Source: Paracoccaceae bacterium (GTDB lineage Bacteria > Pseudomonadota > Alphaproteobacteria > Rhodobacterales > Rhodobacteraceae). From it: DNA of 64,000 bases. The stretch spans positions 3,458,136 to 3,522,135 of the forward strand of contig JAWPMR010000001.1 of the NCBI GenBank assembly GCA_033344815.1, in the 5' to 3' direction. Of this stretch, positions 16,314-24,744 are shown piece by piece. Under the pieces are notes generated by a model, which saw only the letters and a list, made by a program, of their open reading frames with translations, ran no database searches and was not told where the DNA came from. Every line of letters starts with the position of its first letter. The first letter of the stretch is position 1. The position numbers were made by a program, and so were the translations under genes.

Positions 16314-18668
16314 ATGCGTGCCTCTATTTTTGCCTTGTTGATGTGCTTTGCGACGCTTTTTATCTTTGGGTTTCAATCCACTGCACAGGCGCAGCCACTG
16401 GGGTCTCTGTTCGGACCAGCCGCGGATTCCAGTGATGCAGCTGACGATAATATTTCGGAAATTATGCGGCAGGCCTCCGAAAACGGCGTTGGTGTGATTG
16501 TCATAGACTCTCAAGGTACCGTTCTGAGCGAGCCTGCGCCCGCCACCGTACCCGCCTCGGAGGGTGTCGAGGGGTCGAGCCTGATGAAGGCGCAGGATTC
16601 GGTGGTTCGATTCAGAACCGCCTTGATTGATCGCATGCTTGATTTGCCCAATGCTTTCAACGAAGTGATCTATATTCTCCGCGCTACCAGTCCGGATGGC
16701 ACGATCTGGGCCTTTGCGTGGGCGCTGATTATTTCCCTGTGGCTCTTTGCGATGGGTATGGTCTTTGAGACCCAGATCTATGGCAAGCGGATCGTCAAAA
16801 ACTTTGTGGTTTCGCGGATCAAGGAAAATCCGGTCGGGTACGCTGAGAAAATGCCCTTTCTGGTGTTTCGGTTTTTCATGGGTGTGATCGGTATTCTGGT
16901 GTCGATGTTGGTTGCCTACCTGCTGGGCGCGTTGCTTTTTGGGCCCTTGGATGACAAGGCGATGCAATTCACCGTCAGCGTGATCAATACCGCCTACTTC
17001 GCCTGTCGCCTGGTGGCGAACCTGTGGCGCATGGTGCTGTCCCCTTACCTGGAGCAATACCGCCTTCCGGTTATGTCCTCGCGCGATGCCAAGCGATTAC
17101 ACGCGTGGCTCTGGACACTGGGGACGGTTGATGTCTGCGCCATTTTGTTTGGCATCTGGATCGGCGAACTTGGCCTGAACTATGACGTGTATGCGTTCTT
17201 GTCCTCCCTGATGTCGGCCATTGTCGTGTCCCTGAACATCCTGATGGTGCTGGTCAATCGCAGTGCGATTTCCAATGCCATGCGGCAGGGCAAATCCGCC
17301 ACTGAGGTCAGCTGGAATCTGAAGGTCATGACAACCATCTGGGCGCCGCTGGTGATCGTCTATGTCATCTTTGCCTGGATGGAACTGACCTATGACCTGG
17401 TCCTTGGAAACCCCTCCTCGATCCCGCTGATCGCGGGCGCATATATGATCCTGATGTCGATCATCGTGGTTTACGGTGTGATAAACTTCACCATCGAGCG
17501 CAGCTTTCAACGCGCGCGGGCCTTGCGGGATCTGAATGCGACGCGGGCCTCGGATGAACCGCTTGAGCAGGCGGTGATGGACGCGGAAGATATGACGCTG
17601 GTGCGCCCGCGCCACGCGCTCAATTCCTTCGAGGCACTGGCACGACGCGTCGCCGGGATCCTCGCCTTTGTTGCTGGAATATATGCATTTTTCTACATCT
17701 GGGACAATAATTCAGCGCAGATGGTCGAGGGGTATGCCACGCAACTGCTCGACATCATGGTGATCTTTTTCCTTGGCTATATTGTCTATCACACCTTCCG
17801 GATCTGGATCGACAACAAGATCGCCGAAGAGCAGGGTGACCTTATCGAAGAGGAGGTTGGTGGTGACGGCGGTGGCACCGGGGCCACCCGGTTGGCAACG
17901 CTGCTGCCACTGTTTCGAAACTTCATCCTGATCGTTGTTCTGGTCACGATCTCCCTGATTGTGCTGCTGGAAATGGGCGTCAATGTCGGACCGCTTTTTG
18001 CAGGTGCGGGTGTGGTTGGTGTGGCCGTGGGCTTTGGCTCTCAGGCGCTGGTGCGTGACATCTTTTCGGGCGGGTTTTTCCTGTTTGATGATGCATTTCG
18101 AAAGGGCGAATACCTCGACATTGGCGGGGTCAAAGGCACCGTTGAAAAGATCTCTGTGCGTTCTTTTCAACTGCGTCACCACCTTGGCGCGCTGCACACT
18201 ATTCCGTTCGGTGAAATTCAGGTCATGACCAATTACTCACGCGACTGGGTGATCATGAAACTGCCCTTGCGGGTGACCTATGACACCGATGTGGAGAAGG
18301 TGCGCAAGCTGATCAAGAACCTCGGCGTGGCGCTGCTTGATGACCCGGTGATCGGGGAGAATTTCATCCAGCCGCTGAAGTCACAAGGCGTCATTGAAAT
18401 GCAGGATTCCGCGATGATCATCCGCGTGAAGTTCATGACCAAACCGGGGGATCAGTGGCTCGTGCGCAAGCGTGTCTATGAAGAAATCCGCATCCTCTTT
18501 GAAAGCGAAGGCATCCATTTCGCACATAAGGAAGTCACGGTACGTCTGAAGGATGGCAAGGTCGATGAACTCTCAGAGGATGACAAGAAAGCGGTCACGG
18601 CAGCCGCCCAAGCCTCCATTGAAGACGACCTTCTGGACGGTGAAGAGGCGGGCGGGGACGACCGTTAG
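16314..18668 (+). CDS. Large MscS-family mechanosensitive channel
   Basis: A 784-residue inner-membrane protein. Signal peptide MRASIFALLMCFATLFIFGF to QSTAQAQ, a periplasmic segment to about residue 110, then roughly ten hydrophobic helices. The last third is the MscS core: pore-lining helix GPLFAGAGVVGVAVGFGSQ followed by ALVRDIFSGG, then the beta domain (EYLDIGGVKGTVEKISVRS, HTIPFGEIQVMTNYSRDW) and the cytoplasmic alpha/beta domain. The tail is acidic. It would open under membrane tension to release solutes on osmotic downshock. Its size and extra helices resemble the MscK/YbdG-like large forms. The ATG at 16314 is chosen because it starts the signal peptide. Confidence 0.9.
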   Translation: MRASIFALLMCFATLFIFGFQSTAQAQPLGSLFGPAADSSDAADDNISEIMRQASENGVGVIVIDSQGTVLSEPAPATVPASEGVEGSSLMKAQDSVVRFRTALIDRMLDLPNAFNEVIYILRATSPDGTIWAFAWALIISLWLFAMGMVFETQIYGKRIVKNFVVSRIKENPVGYAEKMPFLVFRFFMGVIGILVSMLVAYLLGALLFGPLDDKAMQFTVSVINTAYFACRLVANLWRMVLSPYLEQYRLPVMSSRDAKRLHAWLWTLGTVDVCAILFGIWIGELGLNYDVYAFLSSLMSAIVVSLNILMVLVNRSAISNAMRQGKSATEVSWNLKVMTTIWAPLVIVYVIFAWMELTYDLVLGNPSSIPLIAGAYMILMSIIVVYGVINFTIERSFQRARALRDLNATRASDEPLEQAVMDAEDMTLVRPRHALNSFEALARRVAGILAFVAGIYAFFYIWDNNSAQMVEGYATQLLDIMVIFFLGYIVYHTFRIWIDNKIAEEQGDLIEEEVGGDGGGTGATRLATLLPLFRNFILIVVLVTISLIVLLEMGVNVGPLFAGAGVVGVAVGFGSQALVRDIFSGGFFLFDDAFRKGEYLDIGGVKGTVEKISVRSFQLRHHLGALHTIPFGEIQVMTNYSRDWVIMKLPLRVTYDTDVEKVRKLIKNLGVALLDDPVIGENFIQPLKSQGVIEMQDSAMIIRVKFMTKPGDQWLVRKRVYEEIRILFESEGIHFAHKEVTVRLKDGKVDELSEDDKKAVTAAAQASIEDDLLDGEEAGGDDR

Positions 18669-19121
18669 CAATCGGTGCTCGCAACGCGCGGTGACTGTGC
18701 ACAGCGTCGCGATTGCCGCGGGACCGGACCCGCGCCGTTAACCCCTGTGTGCCATGAAAAATCCGGATTGTGACATCCGTACACATCCCGTACACAACCT
18801 GTACACCGGGTGGCGTACAATTTGGGTTGGCGGGCAGGGTTAACAGCGCGGTCGGGGTGAAAAAGTTAAGGGTTTGCACCGCCTGCGCGCGTAAATCCCG
18901 TGTCCATTCAAGGCCCCGATCAGACATTCATTTTTGAAGGCCTGCGACAGCAGATAACGAAACCCACATTCGTTTTTGGATGTCTGTCTTAGGGGCACAA
19001 TACGCAAGCCTTCCTTTTGGCGCTGCCAAGGAGAAAAGATCCGCCCGGGAGCAAATAACGCCCGGGGTGCTTCAGGCCAAAAAAGGACGCGGTATGCTAT
19101 GCGGGTTGAATGTCTTTTTGA
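18669..19121. other. Non-coding gap after the channel gene
   Basis: No gene recognised. It contains a small GC stem (CGCGGG-ACCGGA-CCCGCG, 18717-18734) that could help end the channel transcript, and the GTACA array described separately. The rest, to the end of the minus-strand glycosyltransferase gene, shows nothing I can name. Confidence 0.5.
18768..18819. promoter_or_regulatory. Array of GTACA elements at 11-bp spacing, locus 2
   Basis: GTACA occurs at 18779, 18790 and 18801 (exactly 11 bases apart) and again at 18815. On the minus strand this reads TGTAC with the same spacing and near-identical linkers (TGTACAGGTTG, TGTACGGGATG) as the array at 8701-8738. It lies in a gap with no nearby plus-strand gene start, so a structural or chromosome-organising role is as likely as promoter control. 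Confidence 0.6.
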
Positions 19122-20141
19122 TCACTCCACGGCGGCAAGCACGTCATTGCGATCCCGTACAGGGCCGCAAAACTCGCGCAGCCAATCCTCTGACAGGTTT
19201 CCCTGCTGAATGCCGCAGGCAGGGAAGCGGGTCTGCGCGTTGGCGACTGCTGGAGTGATCAACAGAGTGTGCAGGCGCTTCGCCCAGGCATCAGGTGAGA
19301 GATCGCTCTGCAAGTGGATCAACCCACCGGCTTGTTCCGCAAGACCATCAACACCTGAAACCAACACGTTCCGGCCTGCTGCCTGAGCCTCCTGAGCGAC
19401 AAGCCCGAAGGCTTCCCACCGGGATGGCATCGCGACGATATTTGTTTCGGCATAGGCGCTTGGCAGGTCCGTGCAATGACCGCGGAATGAAATGCGGTTG
19501 TCGTATCGGGCCAGAGCCCCAAGCCGGGCCCGTTCGCTGCCCTCGCCGAAAATGACCAGCCGCGCGTCGCGAAGTGGACAGAGGTGGAAGGCTTCGATCA
19601 GAATATCAAAGCCTTTTTGCGGCTCCAGACGTCCAAAAGCACCGATGACATTCCGCGTCGGTTCAGGAGGTGCGATGGCCTCAAATTGAGAAAGGTCGAC
19701 ATGTGGCCTGATCACGCTCAACGCCCGATCCGTTACCAGGTTGCGCTGTAACAGCCATTCAGCCTGACCTTTGCTCACAGCAATCACACCGTCAAACAAC
19801 GCATAGGATGTGCGAAGCATCGTGTGAAAGCGTTTTTTGTTGGGTACGTTCAAGGCGGTGAAGGCACGGGTATAGCTGTGCTCTACATGCAAAACTCTGG
19901 TGTCCGGGTTCATGGCGCGCAGTGCCATCAGCGCGGGCAGAGACCGCCAGCTCAACGCAAGATGGGACACGATAACATCTGCATCATGCCGCCCGATCGA
20001 CCATTCGGACTTTTTCACAAGGCAAACAGACTGGTGCGTCCGCCCCAGAAGCCCGGGCAGTGACATGAGGTGGTCGAGCATGCGCATAACGCCACCGGGC
20101 GTGGTGTCGTCGACAAGATGAATAACACGAATGGACGTCAT
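19122..20141 (-). CDS. Glycosyltransferase family 4-type, EPS locus
   Basis: A 339-residue GT-B enzyme starting MTSIRVIHLVDDTTPGGVMR. The donor domain has NVIGAFGRLEPQKGFDILIE and IVAMPSRWEAFGLVAQEAQA, in which the WEAFGLVAQE acidic pair is the EX7E donor motif. It would extend the lipid-linked repeat unit in the cytoplasm. It is the last gene of the minus-strand operon flippase-GT2-GT2-GT4. The ATG at 20141 is chosen because the frame upstream overlaps the GT2 gene and lacks conserved sequence. Confidence 0.87.
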   Translation of the reverse strand: MTSIRVIHLVDDTTPGGVMRMLDHLMSLPGLLGRTHQSVCLVKKSEWSIGRHDADVIVSHLALSWRSLPALMALRAMNPDTRVLHVEHSYTRAFTALNVPNKKRFHTMLRTSYALFDGVIAVSKGQAEWLLQRNLVTDRALSVIRPHVDLSQFEAIAPPEPTRNVIGAFGRLEPQKGFDILIEAFHLCPLRDARLVIFGEGSERARLGALARYDNRISFRGHCTDLPSAYAETNIVAMPSRWEAFGLVAQEAQAAGRNVLVSGVDGLAEQAGGLIHLQSDLSPDAWAKRLHTLLITPAVANAQTRFPACGIQQGNLSEDWLREFCGPVRDRNDVLAAVE

Positions 20142-20155
20142 GGACGGATACTCTT

Positions 20156-21142
20156 TCAGCTGATTGCGCGTTTTGCGATGAGGTTGCGTAGGTGTTTGAC
20201 AGGTGTCTCGCCACAGACCCGCAACAGGCCTGCCGCACAGAGTGTTGTCGCTGTTTTTGCAGGCTCGTGTATCAGCGGGTGACGCGAGCAGACCATGGAC
20301 TTGACCACCATGTCCCAGGCTGTCCCACCATCCAGGCTGCTGACAGCGCGGCGCGCCAGATAGCGCAGCTGATACGCGCGTGCCGCGTTTTCGTGCCGCG
20401 CAAAAAATGCCGGACTGTAGGGGCGGAGTTTGGTCACCATGCGCTCCCAGGACATCAGTTGACGTTCGGTTGCCGCAGAAAGACCGCCACTGCTGATCCG
20501 ATATCCCGTCAGCAGGCCGGGTACGCCTTCGATTTCCCAATCCGTGCAGAGAAGCAAACGCATCCAGCATTCAATATCCTCGGACTGACGGAAGGTTTCG
20601 TCGAAAACCCAATCGTGCGATTTTTCAAACCAGGGGCGTTGTGCAATGTCGCGCAGCGCGGCGCGCCGGATAACCGCGGCCGATCCGTTGCCAACCGGAT
20701 TGCGACGCAACACGTCTGCTGCGGAGATTTTGCGCAGTTTGGGGCGCTGGTTCACCCCGGTCGGGCGCGAGGCTTCGTCGATCAGCCGGGATCCTGCAAA
20801 GCTCAACCCGACGGTCTGTGCCGTCTCAAGATGATGGACGTGAGCGGCGAGTTTTTCGGGCATCCAGATATCATCAGCGTCACAAAATCCGATGAAATCG
20901 CCGCGTGCAGCATGGATACCTGCATTGCGGGCACCGGCAAGGCCACGGTTGCTCTGGCTGACGATACGGACGCGCGCGTCTGATGCATAGCCGCGAGCCA
21001 CTGTCAGCGTGCCGTCTGTGGAGCCATCATTTACAATGATGACTTCGAAGTTGCGACAGGTCTGGGACAACAGTGCATCCAGAGTTTCGGGCAGCGTCTT
21101 TTCCGAATTGAAGGCGGGAACAACGACAGAAGCGGTTGGCAT
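20156..21142 (-). CDS. Glycosyltransferase family 2
   Basis: A 328-residue GT-A enzyme. The N-terminus SVVVPAFNSEKTLPETLDAL and the nucleotide-binding VIIVNDGSTDGTL are classic GT2 motifs; GFCDADDIWMPEKL contains the DXD-type metal site (DAD). No membrane helices are evident, so it is a soluble or peripheral enzyme acting on the lipid-linked repeat unit. It follows the other GT2 gene by 15 bases and shares its plan, suggesting tandem duplication. Confidence 0.9.
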   Translation of the reverse strand: MPTASVVVPAFNSEKTLPETLDALLSQTCRNFEVIIVNDGSTDGTLTVARGYASDARVRIVSQSNRGLAGARNAGIHAARGDFIGFCDADDIWMPEKLAAHVHHLETAQTVGLSFAGSRLIDEASRPTGVNQRPKLRKISAADVLRRNPVGNGSAAVIRRAALRDIAQRPWFEKSHDWVFDETFRQSEDIECWMRLLLCTDWEIEGVPGLLTGYRISSGGLSAATERQLMSWERMVTKLRPYSPAFFARHENAARAYQLRYLARRAVSSLDGGTAWDMVVKSMVCSRHPLIHEPAKTATTLCAAGLLRVCGETPVKHLRNLIAKRAIS

Positions 21143-21157
21143 GTTGGAGATCCTGTT

Positions 21158-22078
21158 TTAGCGGGCAAAAAGTGAGTGGCGCATCGCGAGGGGCAAGATC
21201 GGTGCGATGAAAGCGGCAAGTGTGGTGAGGCCGCCACGGCGAAGCGGATGCATGAAGGCGCGCGGATCACGGGCAAGCCCGGCTTTGGTGAAGTGCAGCG
21301 CATCTCGCGGATCATGGCCAAGGCGCAATGACCGACGCGCCAGATAACGCATGTAGATCGCCTCCTGCGCAGGGGTGGTCTCGACGCCATAAGCGCGTGC
21401 AGCGGTGATCGCGCATTCGCGGCCGGTGAACATGGCGGCCAGATTTGACGACAATCCACGTTGGCTTGTGCGGTACCAGACATGCAGCCTGTCCAAACCC
21501 TCGATACGATGCCCGGTGCCAATAAAACGGATCAGAAACTCCAGATCTTCATTGTGGATCATGCTCGGGTCGAGCCCACCACTGCGCTGGAATCCTGCTG
21601 CCGAGACTGTGAGGTTTGACATTGTGCAAACCGGATTTTCGCCAAGCAGGTCTGAGATCGTCAGGCATTTGCCCGGAACCGTTGACTGACTTGTGGCGTC
21701 GTCGGGGCGGTCGCGAAAAAAGGCGACGCGCCCAAAAAGCCCGTCTGCCCGCGTCTCGCGAAAGGCCGCGTTGAGATCGGACAGACGGTGCGGCGTCCAA
21801 AGATCATCCGCATCGCAAAATGACAGATAGGTGCCAGTGGCATTCTGCGCTGCAACGTTTCGGGCATTGCTCGGACCGACGCCCACATTTTTGCGCAGCA
21901 CGATCCGGTGATCGCATGCGGCATACCGGCTGACGATCCGGTCGGAGCCATCGGTGGAACGGTCATCAACGCATATGGCCTCCCAGTCGTCAAAGGACTG
22001 TTCCTGCAGGCTTTGCAAGGTGGCATCCAGCGTGTCTGCGGCATTATGAAAAGGGATGATTACCGAAAAACGCGGCAT
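21158..22078 (-). CDS. Glycosyltransferase family 2
   Basis: A 306-residue GT-A enzyme with FSVIIPFHNAADTLDATLQS, AICVDDRSTDGSDRI and LSFCDADDLWTPHRL (DXD site). It starts one base after the flippase stop (ATG at 22078, AGGAG in front), so the two are translated from one message. Like its neighbour at 20156-21142 it probably adds one sugar to the repeat unit; the donor is not readable. Confidence 0.9.
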   Translation of the reverse strand: MPRFSVIIPFHNAADTLDATLQSLQEQSFDDWEAICVDDRSTDGSDRIVSRYAACDHRIVLRKNVGVGPSNARNVAAQNATGTYLSFCDADDLWTPHRLSDLNAAFRETRADGLFGRVAFFRDRPDDATSQSTVPGKCLTISDLLGENPVCTMSNLTVSAAGFQRSGGLDPSMIHNEDLEFLIRFIGTGHRIEGLDRLHVWYRTSQRGLSSNLAAMFTGRECAITAARAYGVETTPAQEAIYMRYLARRSLRLGHDPRDALHFTKAGLARDPRAFMHPLRRGGLTTLAAFIAPILPLAMRHSLFAR

Positions 22079-22079
22079 T

Positions 22080-23315
22080 TCAGGTACTCCTGCGCAAGGA
22101 AAACGTTTGAGCTGGCAGCAACCAGAGGCTCGCGCCCAGCATGATCACCGTCGAGATGACGAGATATCCGGAGGCAACCGCCATGAGGCCGAATGGGGCG
22201 AGCACTGCGGCGTTCAGTGTCAGTGAGGCGGTCAGCAGGCAATTCACGCCAAGCTCGGTTGCCGGACGACCCTCGGCGCGGCACCACCCTGATGTCGCGG
22301 ACCACAGGACGGCAGGCAGTGCGGCGAGACACAGCACCGAGACAACATGTGATACTGCCTGCCAGTCAGGACCCAGCAGCAATGGCACATAGAACGGGGC
22401 CAGAAGCGCCTGCAGCACAACGATCGGCGCAAGCAGAAGAATACAGTTGGCAAGCCCGTCGCGCAGCGCGCCGAGACGATCCTGGGCCGCACATAAGTAA
22501 GGGAAAAGCACGACGGAGAAAGCCTGGGCAAAGGAGGTGGCCAGACCGAGGCCCGCATTGAAGGCCATGAAGTAATACCCGAGCACTTCTGCGCCCAGCA
22601 GCGCGCCGACAACCAGTTTGTCAGCCTGAAGTCGGGCGACCTTCACGACTTCGATGCCAACGACGGCCCAACCGTAAGACCAGAAGGGCGCAACCCGGCA
22701 AAAGCCCTGGTCGGGTCGCGCATGCCAGGGGCGCAGGCGCCGCATCAGAACAAGCCAGACCGGGGCTGCAATAACGCGCGGCACAATCATCGCGAAGGGC
22801 GAGGCCCAGAGCAGCGCAAGGGCTGCGGTTGTCAGGTTTGCGCCAACAACCTGCGCGCCGCTGATCACAGCGGTCTGGTGCAGCTTGCCTTCGCGCATGG
22901 CCAATGCGGCCTGTACAAGACCGGCGGGCATGAACAGGTATTCCAGCGCCAGTATCGCGAGGAGCCACCCTGATGTTTCATAACCGCTGATCAGCAACTT
23001 GGCCGCGATGGCGGACTGGATTATGAAGAGGCCAAGGCACCAGCCCCAGAAAATTCTGTGCGCGGTATTGCACGTCTGCGCCAGTGTGTCCTCTGCCGCC
23101 AGAATGATGCGCTGTCCAGCACCGTTTTCCGTAAAGGACTTCAGTATGTCACCCGCGGCCAGAGCCGCCGCGGCGATGCCGATGGCTTCTGCATCCATCA
23201 TGCGCGCCACAACCACAACGACAACCAGTCGCGACGCCTTCCCGGCAACCTCAGAAGCTGCATAGGATAGTAACTGTCCGACAAATCCGGTTTTTGGCAA
23301 TGATCTCTTAAACAT
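22080..23315 (-). CDS. Polysaccharide flippase (Wzx-like, MOP superfamily)
   Basis: A 411-residue protein with about twelve hydrophobic segments, for example LVVVVVVARMMDAEAIGIAA at the N-terminus and FGLMAVASGYLVISTVIML near the end. The opening LLSYAASEVAGKASRLVVV and the pattern of paired helices fit the oligosaccharide flippase family, which moves undecaprenyl-linked repeats across the inner membrane. It is the first gene of the minus-strand operon; a CTATCC palindrome lies 104 bases upstream of its start and is shared with the divergent export gene. Confidence 0.85.
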   Translation of the reverse strand: MFKRSLPKTGFVGQLLSYAASEVAGKASRLVVVVVVARMMDAEAIGIAAAALAAGDILKSFTENGAGQRIILAAEDTLAQTCNTAHRIFWGWCLGLFIIQSAIAAKLLISGYETSGWLLAILALEYLFMPAGLVQAALAMREGKLHQTAVISGAQVVGANLTTAALALLWASPFAMIVPRVIAAPVWLVLMRRLRPWHARPDQGFCRVAPFWSYGWAVVGIEVVKVARLQADKLVVGALLGAEVLGYYFMAFNAGLGLATSFAQAFSVVLFPYLCAAQDRLGALRDGLANCILLLAPIVVLQALLAPFYVPLLLGPDWQAVSHVVSVLCLAALPAVLWSATSGWCRAEGRPATELGVNCLLTASLTLNAAVLAPFGLMAVASGYLVISTVIMLGASLWLLPAQTFSLRRST

Positions 23316-23418
23316 TCGGTCAACCTGTAGGAACTGGGGTTGCGGTCGTGTTTAGCGAGCTGCGCTGAGGGCGTCCTGCGCACGGCTGGACAGTTTTCCA
23401 GGGCGTTTGTGCGTTCGG

Positions 23419-23434
23419 CTATCCGAAAGGATGG
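23419..23434. promoter_or_regulatory. EPS palindrome, site A (CTATCC-GAAA-GGATGG)
   Basis: A 16-base palindrome with one mismatch in the right half. It lies between divergent units: 104 bases from the flippase start and 79 bases from the Wza-like start. It is one of four such sites in this locus and is proposed as an operator for the locally encoded LuxR-type regulator. Confidence 0.7.
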
Positions 23435-23512
23435 GTTGTCATCCTGATGCCCGGCTTATCCAAAATGTCGTTATGCACTACCCCGTTGGCATACCAAGTG
23501 AATGGAGTAATC

Positions 23513-24742
23513 ATGTCCAAAGCCGTGAAAAAACACCTTCTGTGCGCAACCGCTGCCCTCTCTTTGACGGCCTGCACAAGCATGCAGAAGCCTGCCAACC
23601 TCGAACCGGTTGCAAGCGGCGGTGGCTATCAGTCACAGTACCGCGACACATCGGTGAGCCGAAACGAAATGAGTTTTCTTCAATCGCCGTCATTGAATAC
23701 GGCGACCTGCCTGCCCGAAGCAGGCGGCGCGCGGCAGGCAAGCACCGGCAAGTGGAGCGGCGCCACACTCGATCCCTTGCTGGGAGAGAAGCTTTCCCGC
23801 AATGATCTGGTTCAGGTCACGATAGACGGGGATGAAACGCTCAGCGGTGACTTTGTCGTTTCGCGCGATGGCACTCTCAAACTGCCCTACCTTTCCTCGA
23901 TATCAGCTCAGGGTCGTACCAGTGAGGAGGTCGAAAAGCTGCTGAGTGATGCACTCCTGTCCGCTGAGTTCTACAGCCATCCTCCACGGTTGACGGTGCG
24001 GGTAAAGGACTTTGCCTCGGTGGTCGTCGGCATCAAAGGTGCGGTGTTTGAGCCGCATGCGGTTGAGGTCGGCGGCACCGCTGGCGATGCTGTTGATGCA
24101 TCGCGACAGCAGGCTTTCGGTGCTTCCACGGAAGGGCGCAACCTGGCTGCTGCTCTGCGCGCAGCCGGAGGTGTGCGACCGGACGCGGATCTGTCCGCAG
24201 TTGAATTGCACAGGGCGGGTCGGGTGCATCGGATGGATTTGCGTGGCATCTTTGATGGCACGGACCCCACCGACATAATGATGCTGACGGGTGATGAGAT
24301 TGTTGTCAAAAGCCGGCACTGTTTCCAGGATGATCTGATGAAGCCCGGGCCAATCAGCCCGCCAGGTGTATCGCTCTTTCTGTCAAACCTTACCCAACCT
24401 GCGGCGAGCAATGCGGGTTCTGGCATTGGACGTGACGTGCGTGAAATGCCATACGGTACGCGATACCTGCAGGCGCTTGTTGATGCCAATTGCGTTGGAG
24501 GAACCAAGACGACAAATGCCAACCGCAAGGCGATCCTGTTTTCGCGTAACCCCATCACTGGCGTATCGGCCGTAATCGAGCGCGATATCGAGGACCTCAT
24601 GCGCCGGGGCAACCGCGATGACTTTGACCCCTACCTGCTGCCCGGTGATGCGATTGCCTGTTACGACAGCACCGTCACAAGCGTTACTGAGATCGGACGT
24701 TCAATTGCCATCCTCGGAGCGGGATTGGTACTGGCCCAGTGA
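23513..24742 (+). CDS. Polysaccharide export lipoprotein (Wza-like)
   Basis: A 409-residue protein with a lipoprotein signal (HLLCATAALSLTACTSMQKP, lipobox LTAC). The polysaccharide export domain is at about residues 85-165 (KLSRNDLVQVTIDGDETLSG, VSRDGTLKLPYLSSISAQG), followed by SLBB-like segments. The C-terminus ends in a hydrophobic stretch (EIGRSIAILGAGLVLAQ) that may form the outer-membrane helix. It would be the octameric outer-membrane channel for the polymer. The ATG at 23513 has GGAG six bases upstream. It forms a one-gene unit, meeting the kinase gene tail to tail with two bases between stops. Confidence 0.85.
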   Translation: MSKAVKKHLLCATAALSLTACTSMQKPANLEPVASGGGYQSQYRDTSVSRNEMSFLQSPSLNTATCLPEAGGARQASTGKWSGATLDPLLGEKLSRNDLVQVTIDGDETLSGDFVVSRDGTLKLPYLSSISAQGRTSEEVEKLLSDALLSAEFYSHPPRLTVRVKDFASVVVGIKGAVFEPHAVEVGGTAGDAVDASRQQAFGASTEGRNLAAALRAAGGVRPDADLSAVELHRAGRVHRMDLRGIFDGTDPTDIMMLTGDEIVVKSRHCFQDDLMKPGPISPPGVSLFLSNLTQPAASNAGSGIGRDVREMPYGTRYLQALVDANCVGGTKTTNANRKAILFSRNPITGVSAVIERDIEDLMRRGNRDDFDPYLLPGDAIACYDSTVTSVTEIGRSIAILGAGLVLAQ

Positions 24743-24744
24743 CG

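Noticed and set aside
20142-20570. N-terminal extension of the glycosyltransferase ending at 19122
   Set aside because: It lies inside the GT2 gene on the same strand in another frame. MTSIRVIHLVDD at 20141 is the normal start of the family.
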